DNA of 64,000 nucleotides from Clavibacter michiganensis subsp. insidiosus (GTDB taxonomy: Bacteria; Actinomycetota; Actinomycetes; Actinomycetales; Microbacteriaceae). A model generated the notes under the pieces. The model worked only from the letters and a program-made list of their open reading frames with translations. It was not told the DNA's origin and did not search any database. Below, in pieces: positions 16,661-25,068 of the stretch; positions within the stretch are counted from its first letter, which is position 1; each line of letters starts with the position of its first letter. Position numbers and translations under genes: made by a program. Where the stretch lies: assembly GCF_002240565.1 (NCBI RefSeq), contig NZ_MZMO01000001.1, positions 186,001 to 250,000 on the forward strand. The letters are read 5' to 3'.

Positions 16661-17350
16661 ATGGCCAAGGACGACAAGCCGGCCCGCGTCGGTCGCCCCC
16701 GGGCTGTGCCCGACGCCGGATCCCCGCTGAGCCCGCGCGAGCAGATCCTCGACGCCGCGGCCGCGCTCTTCGCCGAGCACGGACTGAGCGGCACGTCGAC
16801 GCGCGCGATCGCCGAGCGGGTCGGGATCCGGCAGGCGTCCCTCTACTACCACTTCACCGGCAAGGACGACCTGCTCGTCGAGCTGCTCACGCGCTCCGTG
16901 CGCCCCAGCCTCGACGTGGTGCGCGGCATCGAGGACCTCGTGCCCGACCGCGCCTCCGCGGCCGCCGCCCTGCTCGCGCTCGTGATGGTCGACTTCCACA
17001 CGCTCGCCGACACCCCGCACAACATCGGCACGCTCTACCTGCTGCCCGAGGTGCAGGGCGAGCGCTACGACGGCTTCCGCGTGCAGCGCCGCGAGCTGCA
17101 GGACGCGTACGGGCGGCTCGGCACGGCCGCGGCGAGCGCCGAGGTCCGCGCCACGATCGGGCCGGACGCGCTGGGGGCCGTGCTGATCCAGCTGGCCGAG
17201 CTCGTGATCCAGCTGCGTCGCCGCGGCGAGCCGGGAGACGCCGACCGCGACGCGATCGCCGCCACGTGCCTGCGCGCCTGCGGACAGGGCACCGCGGAGA
17301 TCGACCGGGCGCGTCGCGAGGCGGAGCAGCTGCTGGCCGTCACCGCCTAG
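16661..17350 (+). CDS. TetR-family transcriptional regulator
   Basis: The 229-residue protein has a typical TetR DNA-binding domain near residues 25-75: REQILDAAAALFAEHGLSGTSTRAIAERVGIRQASLYYHFTGKDDLL. A ligand-binding helical domain follows. It starts with ATG at 16661, 23 bases after the urea carboxylase remnant. TetR genes at the end of urea-carboxylase loci usually control them, so this is likely an orphaned local repressor whose target operon has been mostly deleted. No operator is obvious nearby. Confidence 0.85.
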   Translation: MAKDDKPARVGRPRAVPDAGSPLSPREQILDAAAALFAEHGLSGTSTRAIAERVGIRQASLYYHFTGKDDLLVELLTRSVRPSLDVVRGIEDLVPDRASAAAALLALVMVDFHTLADTPHNIGTLYLLPEVQGERYDGFRVQRRELQDAYGRLGTAAASAEVRATIGPDALGAVLIQLAELVIQLRRRGEPGDADRDAIAATCLRACGQGTAEIDRARREAEQLLAVTA

Positions 17351-17396
17351 GTCAGGTTCGCTGAGTCACACAGCCCACCGAAGCCTTGGGAAGTTC

Positions 17397-17945
17397 CTAC
17401 ATCAGAGGGATCCCCAGACTTACCGTGCGTTGGCCCAGAAGCAACAGGAAAGGGCCTTTCCCGGTTTCATCAGCGATCCCGAAGTGCGGCAACCAGCTCA
17501 TGGTGGGCCATTCCGGAACGGCTTTTCGGTCGAACGGCTCACGGTTTGATCGGTCGTCAATGAGTCTAGATGTGCTAGACCGCAGAATGCTGACAGGGCC
17601 ATTCTCGGTATAGCAACCCATTGTGATGATTCGGGCATCGAGGGCTTTACATGAAGCCTGCTCGCCCTTGAACCATGTCTTTCGGCGCATGCGATCTAGG
17701 GCTTCGCGGGTTGCGAGCAACTGAAGAACAGCCGCCTTGGGCATCACATCGGCATCCTTGTCGACGCCAAGGAGCACTCCGCTGAGCGTGGCTGTCTCCG
17801 AAAGTAGATTCGGACGGGCCGCCGTTAGCTCGGCCGCCCGCGCGTCCCTGCGGTTGCGTCAGTCGATGACAAATGATGCAAAGGCCGCCACTCCAGCACC
17901 CGCGAGGCCGCTGCGAAAGTCGGTGATGTCAAAGCCGTCGGCCAT
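17397..17945 (-). pseudogene. Hypothetical gene interrupted by an in-frame TGA
   Basis: Reading from ATG at 17945, 28 codons (MADGFDITDFRSG, then a hydrophobic AGAGVAAFASFVID) lead straight into a TGA at 17859-17861. The same frame continues open for 153 more codons with coding-like sequence (RNRRDARAAELTAARPN, ending VSLGIPLM). The residue after VID would naturally be Trp, one base away from TGA. The whole, about 182 codons, looks like a protein with one membrane helix and a cytoplasmic domain. It is less GC-rich than its neighbours. A restart at a GTG at 17777 is possible. Family not recognised. Confidence 0.6.
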
Positions 17946-18154
17946 CGTGCTCCATATCAGCTGCATTCGGATCTACGAGCAATGAGGCTCTGCCAGGGGC
18001 TGCATCGCCTGTTGCCGAGCAAAGAATTTCCCCGACGACGTTGCCTGCGGTGAAGCGCGTCGTCATCTACGATACCAGCGGGCTTTTCGCGCATTCGCCC
18101 AGAGTGATGCTTGATTCATCTGCGCCGACGCCGCATCGCAGCTCACCATCGCTC

Positions 18155-18745
18155 TCAGCCGATCCGCGCGAGCAGCTCGAGCGACCGCTCGAGCACGAGG
18201 GCCGTGGCGACGGGATCCGACGACGGCAGCGACGCGTCCGTGAACAGGTGCGCGTCGCCGTCGTAGACGAAGACCTCGGCGAGCTCGGGGCCGACCTCGG
18301 CGACCAGCTCGCGGGCCGCGTCGAGGTCGCCCTCGCCGGCGAAGAACGGATCCCGCGCCATGCCGTGCACCTGCACGGGCAGCCCGGCAGGCCACGGCCC
18401 GAAGGACCACTCCGCGGAGAGCGAGACGAACGACTCGTAGAGGAGCGCACCGCGGGCACCCGGCCGGGTCTGCGCGAGGCGCTGCGCGATGGATCCGCCC
18501 CACGAGAACCCGGCGTAGACCAGCTCGGCGGGCAGCCCGGCGAGGGCGCGGTCGGTGCGCTCGGCGACGACGTGGTCGGCGAGACCTGCCATCAGCGCGA
18601 GGCCCGCCTCGATGGACTCCGGCAGCGCGCCGTCGAAGAGGTCGGGCACGTGCACCACGTGCCCTCCGTCCCGCAGCGCGTCGGCGAACGCGTGCACGCC
18701 GGGGGTCGCGCCCTGCACGTGGTGGAACAGCACGATCTCGGCCAT
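18155..18745 (-). CDS. Dienelactone hydrolase family protein
   Basis: The 196-residue alpha/beta hydrolase has the early FHHVQG segment, the nucleophile elbow GFSWGGS with Ser81 (dienelactone hydrolases normally have Cys here), an Asp in the region of ARDPFF/GDLD, and a GDAHLF segment carrying the probable catalytic His near residue 168. Length is close to small members of the family. The serine nucleophile argues for an esterase or an unassigned hydrolase rather than a true dienelactone hydrolase. It starts with ATG at 18745. Likely monocistronic, since flanking intervals are over 100 bases. Confidence 0.8.
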   Translation of the reverse strand: MAEIVLFHHVQGATPGVHAFADALRDGGHVVHVPDLFDGALPESIEAGLALMAGLADHVVAERTDRALAGLPAELVYAGFSWGGSIAQRLAQTRPGARGALLYESFVSLSAEWSFGPWPAGLPVQVHGMARDPFFAGEGDLDAARELVAEVGPELAEVFVYDGDAHLFTDASLPSSDPVATALVLERSLELLARIG

Positions 18746-18879
18746 GGGCGCGCCTCTCGTCGTCCGCGGGCGGGCGCGGATCCGGGCGCTCCCGTCGCGG
18801 GGCGCCGTGCGGCGAACCTACTCCGCGGGTCGGCGGCGGGGTCGGCTCGGATGCCCGGATCCGCGTGCCCGCCGCCCCC

Positions 18880-19803
18880 TCAGGGTGCGGGCGCCTCGCC
18901 CACGTACGACTCCGCCGCCAGCTCCATGCACCGCAGCCGCGCCGGGGAGAGGTCGTAGGGCATCTTCGCGATCGCGTCCATCGCGCTCATGGACCGGGCG
19001 GGCCGGCGGGGGCCGACCTCGTCCGCGACGTCGGCGCCCTCGGGGTGCAGCGCGTGCCAGGCGTCGACGAGCTCGTCGTCGAGGCGCGGGAGGTCGGATC
19101 CGTCGATCGCCGCGTGCAGCGTCGCCTCGAACGCGCGTCGCTCGGCCGCGACCTCCGCCACGCGCGGGTCGTCGACGGCGACCGTGTCGTCGAGCGCCTC
19201 CTCGGCGGCCTCGACGCGGTCGGACGCCGCGCGCAGGCCCGGGAGGGTGGCGATGGCGATGTACCGGGTGGCGTTGAGGGCCGCGCCGAGCGGCCCGAAG
19301 ACGCGCTCCATGACCAGCAGGGCGTCGAGGTCGGCGGGGCGCAGGGATCCGGCGGGCAGGCCCTCGAGGCGGGTGGCGACGAAGTCGGAGATGAGGCCCA
19401 GGCGGCTGCCGCGGGCGCGCATGCGCCGGACGGCCGCGCGCTGCCGGCGCAGCTCCGCCTCCTGGGCGTCGAGGGTCGCCTCGAGCCGGGCGAGGATGCC
19501 GTCCACGTCGGCGTCCGCGGTGTCGTCCGCCGCGCCGTCGTCCGCACCGGCGGGTGCGGCGGCCGGGTCCGCGAACGCGTCGCGGATGTCGTCGAGGGCG
19601 ATCCCGGCGTCAGCCATCCGCCGGATCCACAGCAGCCGGATCATCTCGGCGTAGCCGTATCGACGGCGGTCGTCGGCGCCGCGCTCGGGCTCGGGGAGCA
19701 GGCCGATCTGGTGGTAGTGGCGGATGGCCCGCGGCGTGGTGCCGACGAACGCGGCGGCGTCGCCGATCCGGACCTGGCGGGGCGGGATCAGGGACGGGTG
19801 CAT
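18880..19803 (-). CDS. MerR-family transcriptional regulator
   Basis: The 307-residue protein has a MerR winged helix at the N-terminus: VRIGDAAAFVGTTPRAIRHYHQIGLLPEPERGADDRRRYGYAEM. A long helical region with predicted coiled coil follows, plus a C-terminal domain of unknown ligand specificity that makes it longer than classic 120-150 residue members. The start at 19803 follows an AGGAAGG ribosome-binding site 7 bases away and is preferred to in-frame ATG at 19833. It is the last gene of a three-gene unit (alpha/beta hydrolase, HEAT protein, MerR), separated from the HEAT gene by 52 bases. No metal-binding cysteines are visible, so a metal sensor is unlikely. Confidence 0.85.
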   Translation of the reverse strand: MHPSLIPPRQVRIGDAAAFVGTTPRAIRHYHQIGLLPEPERGADDRRRYGYAEMIRLLWIRRMADAGIALDDIRDAFADPAAAPAGADDGAADDTADADVDGILARLEATLDAQEAELRRQRAAVRRMRARGSRLGLISDFVATRLEGLPAGSLRPADLDALLVMERVFGPLGAALNATRYIAIATLPGLRAASDRVEAAEEALDDTVAVDDPRVAEVAAERRAFEATLHAAIDGSDLPRLDDELVDAWHALHPEGADVADEVGPRRPARSMSAMDAIAKMPYDLSPARLRCMELAAESYVGEAPAP

Positions 19804-19855
19804 GGCGGGGCCTTCCTCGGCGGGGCGGGTCATGGGACCACCCGACCACATGACG

Positions 19856-20569
19856 CTACGGGAGGTGCAAGCCCGGACGCCGGGCGAGGTGCGCGCCGAA
19901 GGAGGTGCGCCGGGCCTCGTCGATCGCGTCGTCGAAGCGGAGCTCGGGATCGCCGAGGTGGGCGATCACGGCGAGCGCGTGGATCCGCACCCGGGCGTCC
20001 GCCGCGCGCCGGGACCGCTCCAGGACCGGCAGCGCGGCCCGGCCGACGCTCGCGAAGGCCCGCGCGAGGCTCGCCTGCGTGTCGCGCCCGCCGCGGCCGA
20101 GCTGCGACGCGAGCTGCTGCGAGAGCCAGCGCGCGCCGGCCGGATCCCGGTCGCCGTCGACGAGACCCGACGACGTGCGCCAGGCGGTGCGCGCGACGTG
20201 GTCGTCGGGATCCCGCAGCAGCGCCGGCGTGATGGCGGGCAGGGCGCGCCGGTCGCCGATCTTGGACAGCGTGTGCAGCGCCTGGCCGCGGGCCTGCGGG
20301 ATGGGCGAGGTCAGCTCGGCGATCAGCGGCGGGATCGTGATCTCGGGGTCGTGCCGGATGAGCGCCCACGTGAGCATCTCGCGCACGTTGAGGTCGGGCT
20401 CGACGCGGCAGCGGTGGATCAGGCCATCGACGAGCGCGGGATCCGGCCGGGTGCCCGCGGTGAGCGCGGCCTGCAGCCGGGCGGACGCGTCGGGCGCGCG
20501 GAGGGCGGCGGCGAGGCGGGCGGCGATCTCGGCGTCGGCCGGGCGGCCGGGGTGCTCGGCGTCCGTCAC
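19856..20569 (-). CDS. HEAT-repeat protein
   Basis: The 237-residue all-helical protein contains degenerate HEAT repeats, for example VREMLTWALIRHDPEITIPPLIAEL, ARGQALHTLSKIGDRRALPAITPAL and RIHALAVIAHLGDPEL. Such solenoids act as protein-binding scaffolds. The GTG start at 20569 is chosen because it overlaps the TGA of the upstream hydrolase gene as GTGA, indicating translational coupling. A longer frame reaching 20656 would run into that gene. It is followed after 52 bases by a MerR regulator. Proteins of this kind coupled to MerR regulators occur in several actinobacteria, but the role is not defined. Confidence 0.75.
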   Translation of the reverse strand: MTDAEHPGRPADAEIAARLAAALRAPDASARLQAALTAGTRPDPALVDGLIHRCRVEPDLNVREMLTWALIRHDPEITIPPLIAELTSPIPQARGQALHTLSKIGDRRALPAITPALLRDPDDHVARTAWRTSSGLVDGDRDPAGARWLSQQLASQLGRGGRDTQASLARAFASVGRAALPVLERSRRAADARVRIHALAVIAHLGDPELRFDDAIDEARRTSFGAHLARRPGLHLP

Positions 20570-21297
20570 AGCACGTCCTCGATCGCGGCGAGCACCCGAT
20601 CGGGGTCCTCGAGCTGCATGTCGTGGTGGATCCCGGGCAGCCGGCGGACGTCCCACCCGGCGCCCGCGAGCTCGGCGGCGTACGCGTCCGGCAGCACGGA
20701 GGGCGCGTCGTCGGAGAGCACGATCGTCGACGGCACGGCGGGGGCGCTCACCGCGAGCGGGTGGAAGGCCACGTCCCGGAAGACGCCGACCGCCATGCGA
20801 CGGTCGAACCGCTGCTGCGCCGCGTCGAGCGACGCGCGGACGGCGGCCGGGTAGGCGGCGCGCACGCGCGCGGCGGCGCGGGCTCGCGGGATCTGCGCCG
20901 CGGCGAGCCCGACGAGCGGCGCGGCCCAGAAGAGACGGCCGCGGATCCCCGTGGTCGGCAGCGCCAGCCGGAACCCGGGGTCGAGGTAGATCGCGCGCGC
21001 GGGTTCGAGGCGGGCGACGGCGCGGACGAGCACGGATCCGCCGAGCGAGTGCCCGACGACCGCATCGAGCCCGCGCGGCAGCGACTCCGCGAGGTCGTCG
21101 GCCATCCCCTCGATGCCGTAGGACGCAGCACGGCCGCTCCGGCCGTGCCCGCGCAGGTCGACGGTGGTGACGGTGAAGCGGCCCGTCGCGACGAGCCTCT
21201 CGACGACGGGAGCCCAGGTGGCGCCGTCCGCGCCGAGGCCGTGCACGAGGCCGACGTGGCGCGCGCCGGATCCGGTGGTGACGCGGTGCAGCTGCAT
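20566..21297 (-). CDS. Alpha/beta hydrolase
   Basis: The 243-residue hydrolase has VHGLGADGATW (oxyanion region), the DLRGHGRSG segment, the nucleophile elbow VGHSLGGS with Ser84, an acidic residue in VLSDDAPS and a C-terminal GIHHDMQ with the likely catalytic His. All triad positions look intact. The start at 21297 (MQLHRV) is preferred to an upstream ATG because the extra residues would be low-complexity. It overlaps the HEAT gene by 4 bases and heads the hydrolase-HEAT-MerR unit. Substrate unknown. Confidence 0.82.
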   Translation of the reverse strand: MQLHRVTTGSGARHVGLVHGLGADGATWAPVVERLVATGRFTVTTVDLRGHGRSGRAASYGIEGMADDLAESLPRGLDAVVGHSLGGSVLVRAVARLEPARAIYLDPGFRLALPTTGIRGRLFWAAPLVGLAAAQIPRARAAARVRAAYPAAVRASLDAAQQRFDRRMAVGVFRDVAFHPLAVSAPAVPSTIVLSDDAPSVLPDAYAAELAGAGWDVRRLPGIHHDMQLEDPDRVLAAIEDVL

Positions 21298-21340
21298 GGG
21301 TCCAGTCTCCTCCGCGGGCCGCCGCCTGCCGAGCGTCGGA

Positions 21341-21372
21341 CGGCCCCGCATCCGGGAACGGATGCGGGGCCG
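21341..21372 (-). terminator. Hairpin terminator of the oxidoreductase/isomerase operon
   Basis: A perfect 13-bp stem (arms 21341-21353 and 21360-21372) with a 6-base loop follows the stop codon of the Gfo/Idh-type gene by 17 bases on the minus strand. It separates that operon from the hydrolase-HEAT-MerR unit. Confidence 0.75.
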
Positions 21373-21388
21373 CCGAGCGGGTGCGGCG

Positions 21389-22498
21389 TTACAGCGTCGC
21401 CGCCGCCGGGTCCCAGTCCTCCGCGAGCGGCGTCGGCTTCGCGACGCTCGACGCGACCTGGACGACCTCGCGGCTGTCGGCCGCGTCGCGGATCGCGAGC
21501 AGCACGTCGAGCACGTGCGCCGCGACCTCGCCGGACGCGCGCACCGGGTCGCCGCCGCGGATGCTCCGCGCGAGGTCCAGCACGCCGGATCCCCGGCCGT
21601 ACGTGGATCCGGCCGCGGTCAGCGTCTCCGGCCCCTCCTGCCCGAAGCGCCACAGCTGGCTGTCGCCCTCGAAGGTGTTCGGGTCGGGGAGCACGATCGT
21701 GCCCTCGCTGCCCGAGATCTCGACGAAGCCCATGCGCGGCAGCGCGTTCTGGAAGCTGAAGGTCGACTGCGCCGACTGCCCGCCCGCGAACGAGATGAGC
21801 GCCGCGTGGTGCGTGGGCACCTCCACCGGGAAGTCGGTGCCCGCGCGGGGTCCGCTGCCGATGGTGCGGGTGGTGCGCGAGGTCGAGGAGACCGCGCTCA
21901 CCGTCTCCGCCGCGCCGAACGCGTGCACGAGCGTGGTGACGTAGTACGGGCCCATGTCGAACAGGGGTCCGGCGCCGCGCGCGAACAGGAACTCGGGGTT
22001 CGGGTGCCAAGCATCCGGGCCGGGCACGTGGAAGAGCGTCGTCGCGGTGAGCGGCTCGCCGATGTCGCCGCGCGCGATGGCGCGCATGGCCGACTGGATC
22101 CCCGCCCCGAGCACGGTGTCGGGCGCGCACGCGACCTGCACGCCGGCGGCGCGCGCGGCCTCGAGCAGGTCCTGGCCGGACGCGTGGTCCAGCGCCAGCG
22201 GCTTCTCGCTCCACACGTGCTTGCCGGCGGCGACGATCCGCCGCCCGACCTCGGCGTGCGTGGCGGGCAGCGTGAGGTTCACGACGATCTCGATCTCGTC
22301 CACGCGCAAGAGCTCGTCGACCGTGCCGTGGTTCGGCACGCCGTGCTCCTCGGCGCGGGAGCGGGCGCGGTCGAGGTCGATGTCGGCCACGAACAGGACC
22401 TCGAGGTCCGGCATCGCCGTCATGTTCTCCAGGTAGGTGCCCGAGATGACGCCCGCGCCGATGACGCCGACGCCGACGCGGCCGGTGCCGCCGGTCAC
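21389..22498 (-). CDS. Gfo/Idh/MocA-family oxidoreductase
   Basis: The 369-residue enzyme has an N-terminal Rossmann fold (VGVIGAGVISGTYLENM) and the family signature VWSEKPLAL near residue 100. The central GPLFDMGPYYV segment is typical of sugar or cyclitol dehydrogenases that use NAD(P). It starts with GTG at 22498, overlapping the TGA of the upstream isomerase gene by 4 bases, so the two are co-translated. Together they resemble catabolic modules that oxidise and isomerise a sugar or inositol-like compound. Substrate not readable. A hairpin terminator follows. Confidence 0.87.
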   Translation of the reverse strand: MTGGTGRVGVGVIGAGVISGTYLENMTAMPDLEVLFVADIDLDRARSRAEEHGVPNHGTVDELLRVDEIEIVVNLTLPATHAEVGRRIVAAGKHVWSEKPLALDHASGQDLLEAARAAGVQVACAPDTVLGAGIQSAMRAIARGDIGEPLTATTLFHVPGPDAWHPNPEFLFARGAGPLFDMGPYYVTTLVHAFGAAETVSAVSSTSRTTRTIGSGPRAGTDFPVEVPTHHAALISFAGGQSAQSTFSFQNALPRMGFVEISGSEGTIVLPDPNTFEGDSQLWRFGQEGPETLTAAGSTYGRGSGVLDLARSIRGGDPVRASGEVAAHVLDVLLAIRDAADSREVVQVASSVAKPTPLAEDWDPAAATL

Positions 22499-23301
22499 TT
22501 GTCGTTCTCCTGCAGCCAGGCGAAGGACGCCGCGATGCCGTCGAACACGTCGCCCGCGTAGTCGTCGAACTCGACGACACGGAGCGCGTGGGGTGCGGCG
22601 GCCAGCACGGCGGCGACGTCGACGTCGCCCTGGCCGGCGGGCTCCTGCATCTTGAAGGCCTGCGCGAGCTCCGGCGGCACGACGAGCGCGGACTCGGCGC
22701 TCGGGAGCACGTTCGCGATGGCGTCGGAGATCTTGCCGTCCTTCACGTGCAGGAACTGCACGCGCTCGCCCAGCTGGCGGAGGAGCGCGGGCGTGTCCAT
22801 GCCGCCGACGGTCGACCAGAAGGTGTCGAGCTCGAGCACGACGTCCGCGTTCAGGCGCTCGACGAAGAGCTCGTAGACGGGGCGGCCGTCGACCTTGTTC
22901 GCGAACTCCCACTGGTGGTTGTGGTAGCCGAAGGCGAGCCCGCGCGCGGCGGCCTGCACCTGCAGCTCGTTGACGCGATCGGCGATGCGGTGCGCGTCGT
23001 CGGCCGTCTGCCAGCGCTCGGAGGGGATGAAGGGGTCGATGACCGTCTGGATCCCGAGCTTCGCGGCGGCATCGAACGTGCGGGCGGCCTGGTCGTCGTC
23101 GCCGTCGATGACGGGCGCGTGGCCGGAGGGAGCGGTGACGCCGGACGCGGCGAACGCGGCGGCGAACTCGTCCGCGCGCTCGACGAACGCGTACGGCTCG
23201 ACCTGCGTGTAGCCGATCTCGGCGACGCGGGCGACGGCGCCCTGCAGGTCGGCGGAGACGGCGTCGCGGACCGTGTAGAGCTGGACGGAGGGGGCGGACA
23301 T
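22495..23301 (-). CDS. Sugar phosphate isomerase/epimerase (xylose isomerase-like TIM barrel)
   Basis: The 268-residue protein belongs to the AP-endonuclease-2/xylose-isomerase TIM-barrel superfamily. It begins SVQLYTVRD, has GYHNHQWEF near residues 134-142, VLELDTFW with a metal-binding Asp, and HVKDGK near 200, the usual metal and substrate positions of sugar isomerases and epimerases such as IolE/IolH-like proteins. The start at 23301 has a GGAG site close upstream. It overlaps the Gfo/Idh-type gene by 4 bases. The pair likely serves degradation of one sugar or cyclitol. Confidence 0.85.
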   Translation of the reverse strand: MSAPSVQLYTVRDAVSADLQGAVARVAEIGYTQVEPYAFVERADEFAAAFAASGVTAPSGHAPVIDGDDDQAARTFDAAAKLGIQTVIDPFIPSERWQTADDAHRIADRVNELQVQAAARGLAFGYHNHQWEFANKVDGRPVYELFVERLNADVVLELDTFWSTVGGMDTPALLRQLGERVQFLHVKDGKISDAIANVLPSAESALVVPPELAQAFKMQEPAGQGDVDVAAVLAAAPHALRVVEFDDYAGDVFDGIAASFAWLQENDK

Positions 23302-23541
23302 GGTCGCTCCTTTCAGGAGGTGGACTGGTGGCCCGACGGCCACCGCACGCTCCCGCCGTCGCGTCTGGACGGCTGAGCCACGATGCCCGCAGGGTTCGAC
23401 CGGCGCGAGACGCGCCGTGCCGTCAAACCTACCGTCGGTCGGGGTCCGGATCCCAGGGGCGCGAGCGACGGATCCTGGTCGGTGTCGGACGCCGGTGCCA
23501 GGCTGGCGCCACGCGCTCGACGACGAGAGAAGGAGCAGCCC

Positions 23542-23934
23542 ATGAGGGTCCGGCAGACGATCGTGGTGCTCGACGCACCGGACCTGGCCGCGGAGAGCGC
23601 CTTCTGGGCCGGGCTCCTCGACGGCGAGGTGCACGCCGACGAGGACGACTGGCACTACGTGTCCTTCGACGCCGGCTGGCAGATCGGGATCCAGCCCGCG
23701 CCCGACTTCGTGCCGCCCGTGTGGCCGGGCGAGGGCCCGCGGCAGCAGCAGCAGATCCACCTGGACTTCTACGTCGACGACCTCGACGCGGGCCGCGAGC
23801 GCGTGCTCGCCCTCGGCGGCCGCCTGCTCCAGCCGGCCGCGGACCCGGCGGCGCCCGACCGCTTCGACGTGTACGCGGATCCGGCGGGGCACCCGTTCTG
23901 CCTGTGCGTGTCGGGCGACGAGGCCCGGGCGTAG
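23542..23934 (+). CDS. VOC-family (glyoxalase-like) protein
   Basis: The 130-residue protein shows the vicinal-oxygen-chelate fold: LDAPDLAAESAFWAGLL in the first half, IHLDFYVDDLDAGRERVLALGG in the second, and DPAGHPFCLCV near the end. Members bind a metal and act as lyases, dioxygenases or resistance proteins. The His of QIHLDF and a late acidic position fit metal binding. The start at 23542 follows an AGAAGGAG ribosome-binding site. Substrate unknown; probably a single-gene unit. Confidence 0.83.
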   Translation: MRVRQTIVVLDAPDLAAESAFWAGLLDGEVHADEDDWHYVSFDAGWQIGIQPAPDFVPPVWPGEGPRQQQQIHLDFYVDDLDAGRERVLALGGRLLQPAADPAAPDRFDVYADPAGHPFCLCVSGDEARA

Positions 23935-24029
23935 CCGCACGCCGGATCGGCTGACCCGCAGGCGCCGTGCCCTACCGTGGACGCCTCGCGGATCGCGCCC
24001 GACGACCCGCCCGCCGCAGGAGGCACCGC

Positions 24030-25067
24030 ATGACCGAGCACGGCCGCCCCGCGACGACCGTCCGCGTCACGCGCCTCGTGCACCGCGGCCTCACCGTGCG
24101 GATCAGCACCCTCGGCAGCCCTGGTGACCGCGCGTTCGTGCTCGTGCCCGGCATCGGCGTGAGCTCCGACTACTTCGAGCGCCTCGCCCCGCACCTCGAC
24201 GCGCGCGGCACCGTGCACGCGCTCGACCTCCCGGGGTTCGCGGGTGTCGCGCATCCCGGCCGCGCGCTGGCGATCCGCGAGTACGCCGACCTCGTGGGCG
24301 CCGCGATCGACGACCTGGGCCTCGACGACCCCGTGCTCGTCGGCCACTCGATGGGCACGCAGGTGGTGGCCGACCTCGCGGCCCGGCGGTCGGCGATCAG
24401 CACGGTGGTGCTCATCAGCCCGGTCATGGATCCGGCCGCGCGATGGGTGCCGCGCGCCGCCCTCCGCTTCCTCCGCTCCTCGGTGCGGGAGCCGAGCCGG
24501 ATCAAGGTGCTCGCCATCCGCGCGTACCTCGTCTGCGGCGTGCGCTGGTTCCTCCGGGTGCTGCCGCGGATGATGTCGTTCCCGATCGAGGCGCGCCTGC
24601 CCGACATCCGCGCCAGCACGCTCGTGATCCGCGGCGAGCACGACGCCGTCGTCCCGCGCGCGTGGGTGGAGGAGATGGGCCGGCTGCTGCCGCGGGCGCG
24701 GCTGTGGGAGATCCCGGGCGCCGCGCACTCGGTGATGCACGACCACGCCGACGAGGTCACCCGCCTCTGCCTCGCGCACCTCGAGCGGCCACCCGTCGAG
24801 GGCTCGTCGACCGAGGACGCGTCGGCCGAGCTGCGGCGGTTCCCGGTGGGCGAGGAGGAGCGGGACGAGGAGCACGCGGACTTCGCGCCCACGCTCGGCG
24901 ACTCGATCCGCGGGATCCGCGCGCAGGTCGCCGAGGGCATCGCGATCCGCCGCGGGGACGACGCCGCGATCGGGCGCGCGAAGACCGCGCACGCGGAGGC
25001 CATGGCGGATGCGGCGGAGCGGGCGCGGCGTCGCGGAGCGCGCCGCGACGCCCGATCCCGCGGCTAG
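24030..25067 (+). CDS. Alpha/beta hydrolase with charged C-terminal extension
   Basis: The 345-residue protein has a full alpha/beta hydrolase domain: VLVPGIGVSSDYF, VGHSMGTQ with nucleophile Ser107, RGEHDAVVPRAW with the acidic residue, and GAAHSVMHD with the His. The last about 90 residues (from EGSSTEDASAEL) are highly charged and alanine-rich, not part of the fold. It starts after a CAGGAGG ribosome-binding site. Its TAG stop (25065-25067) lies inside the GCTAGC target duplicated by the IS next to it, so the insertion left the coding frame whole. Substrate unknown. Confidence 0.83.
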   Translation: MTEHGRPATTVRVTRLVHRGLTVRISTLGSPGDRAFVLVPGIGVSSDYFERLAPHLDARGTVHALDLPGFAGVAHPGRALAIREYADLVGAAIDDLGLDDPVLVGHSMGTQVVADLAARRSAISTVVLISPVMDPAARWVPRAALRFLRSSVREPSRIKVLAIRAYLVCGVRWFLRVLPRMMSFPIEARLPDIRASTLVIRGEHDAVVPRAWVEEMGRLLPRARLWEIPGAAHSVMHDHADEVTRLCLAHLERPPVEGSSTEDASAELRRFPVGEEERDEEHADFAPTLGDSIRGIRAQVAEGIAIRRGDDAAIGRAKTAHAEAMADAAERARRRGARRDARSRG

Positions 25068-25068
25068 C
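25063..25068. repeat. Target-site duplication of the IS, left copy
   Basis: GCTAGC, itself a palindrome, stands directly before the left IS end and is repeated at 26137-26142 directly after the right end. Confidence 0.8.
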
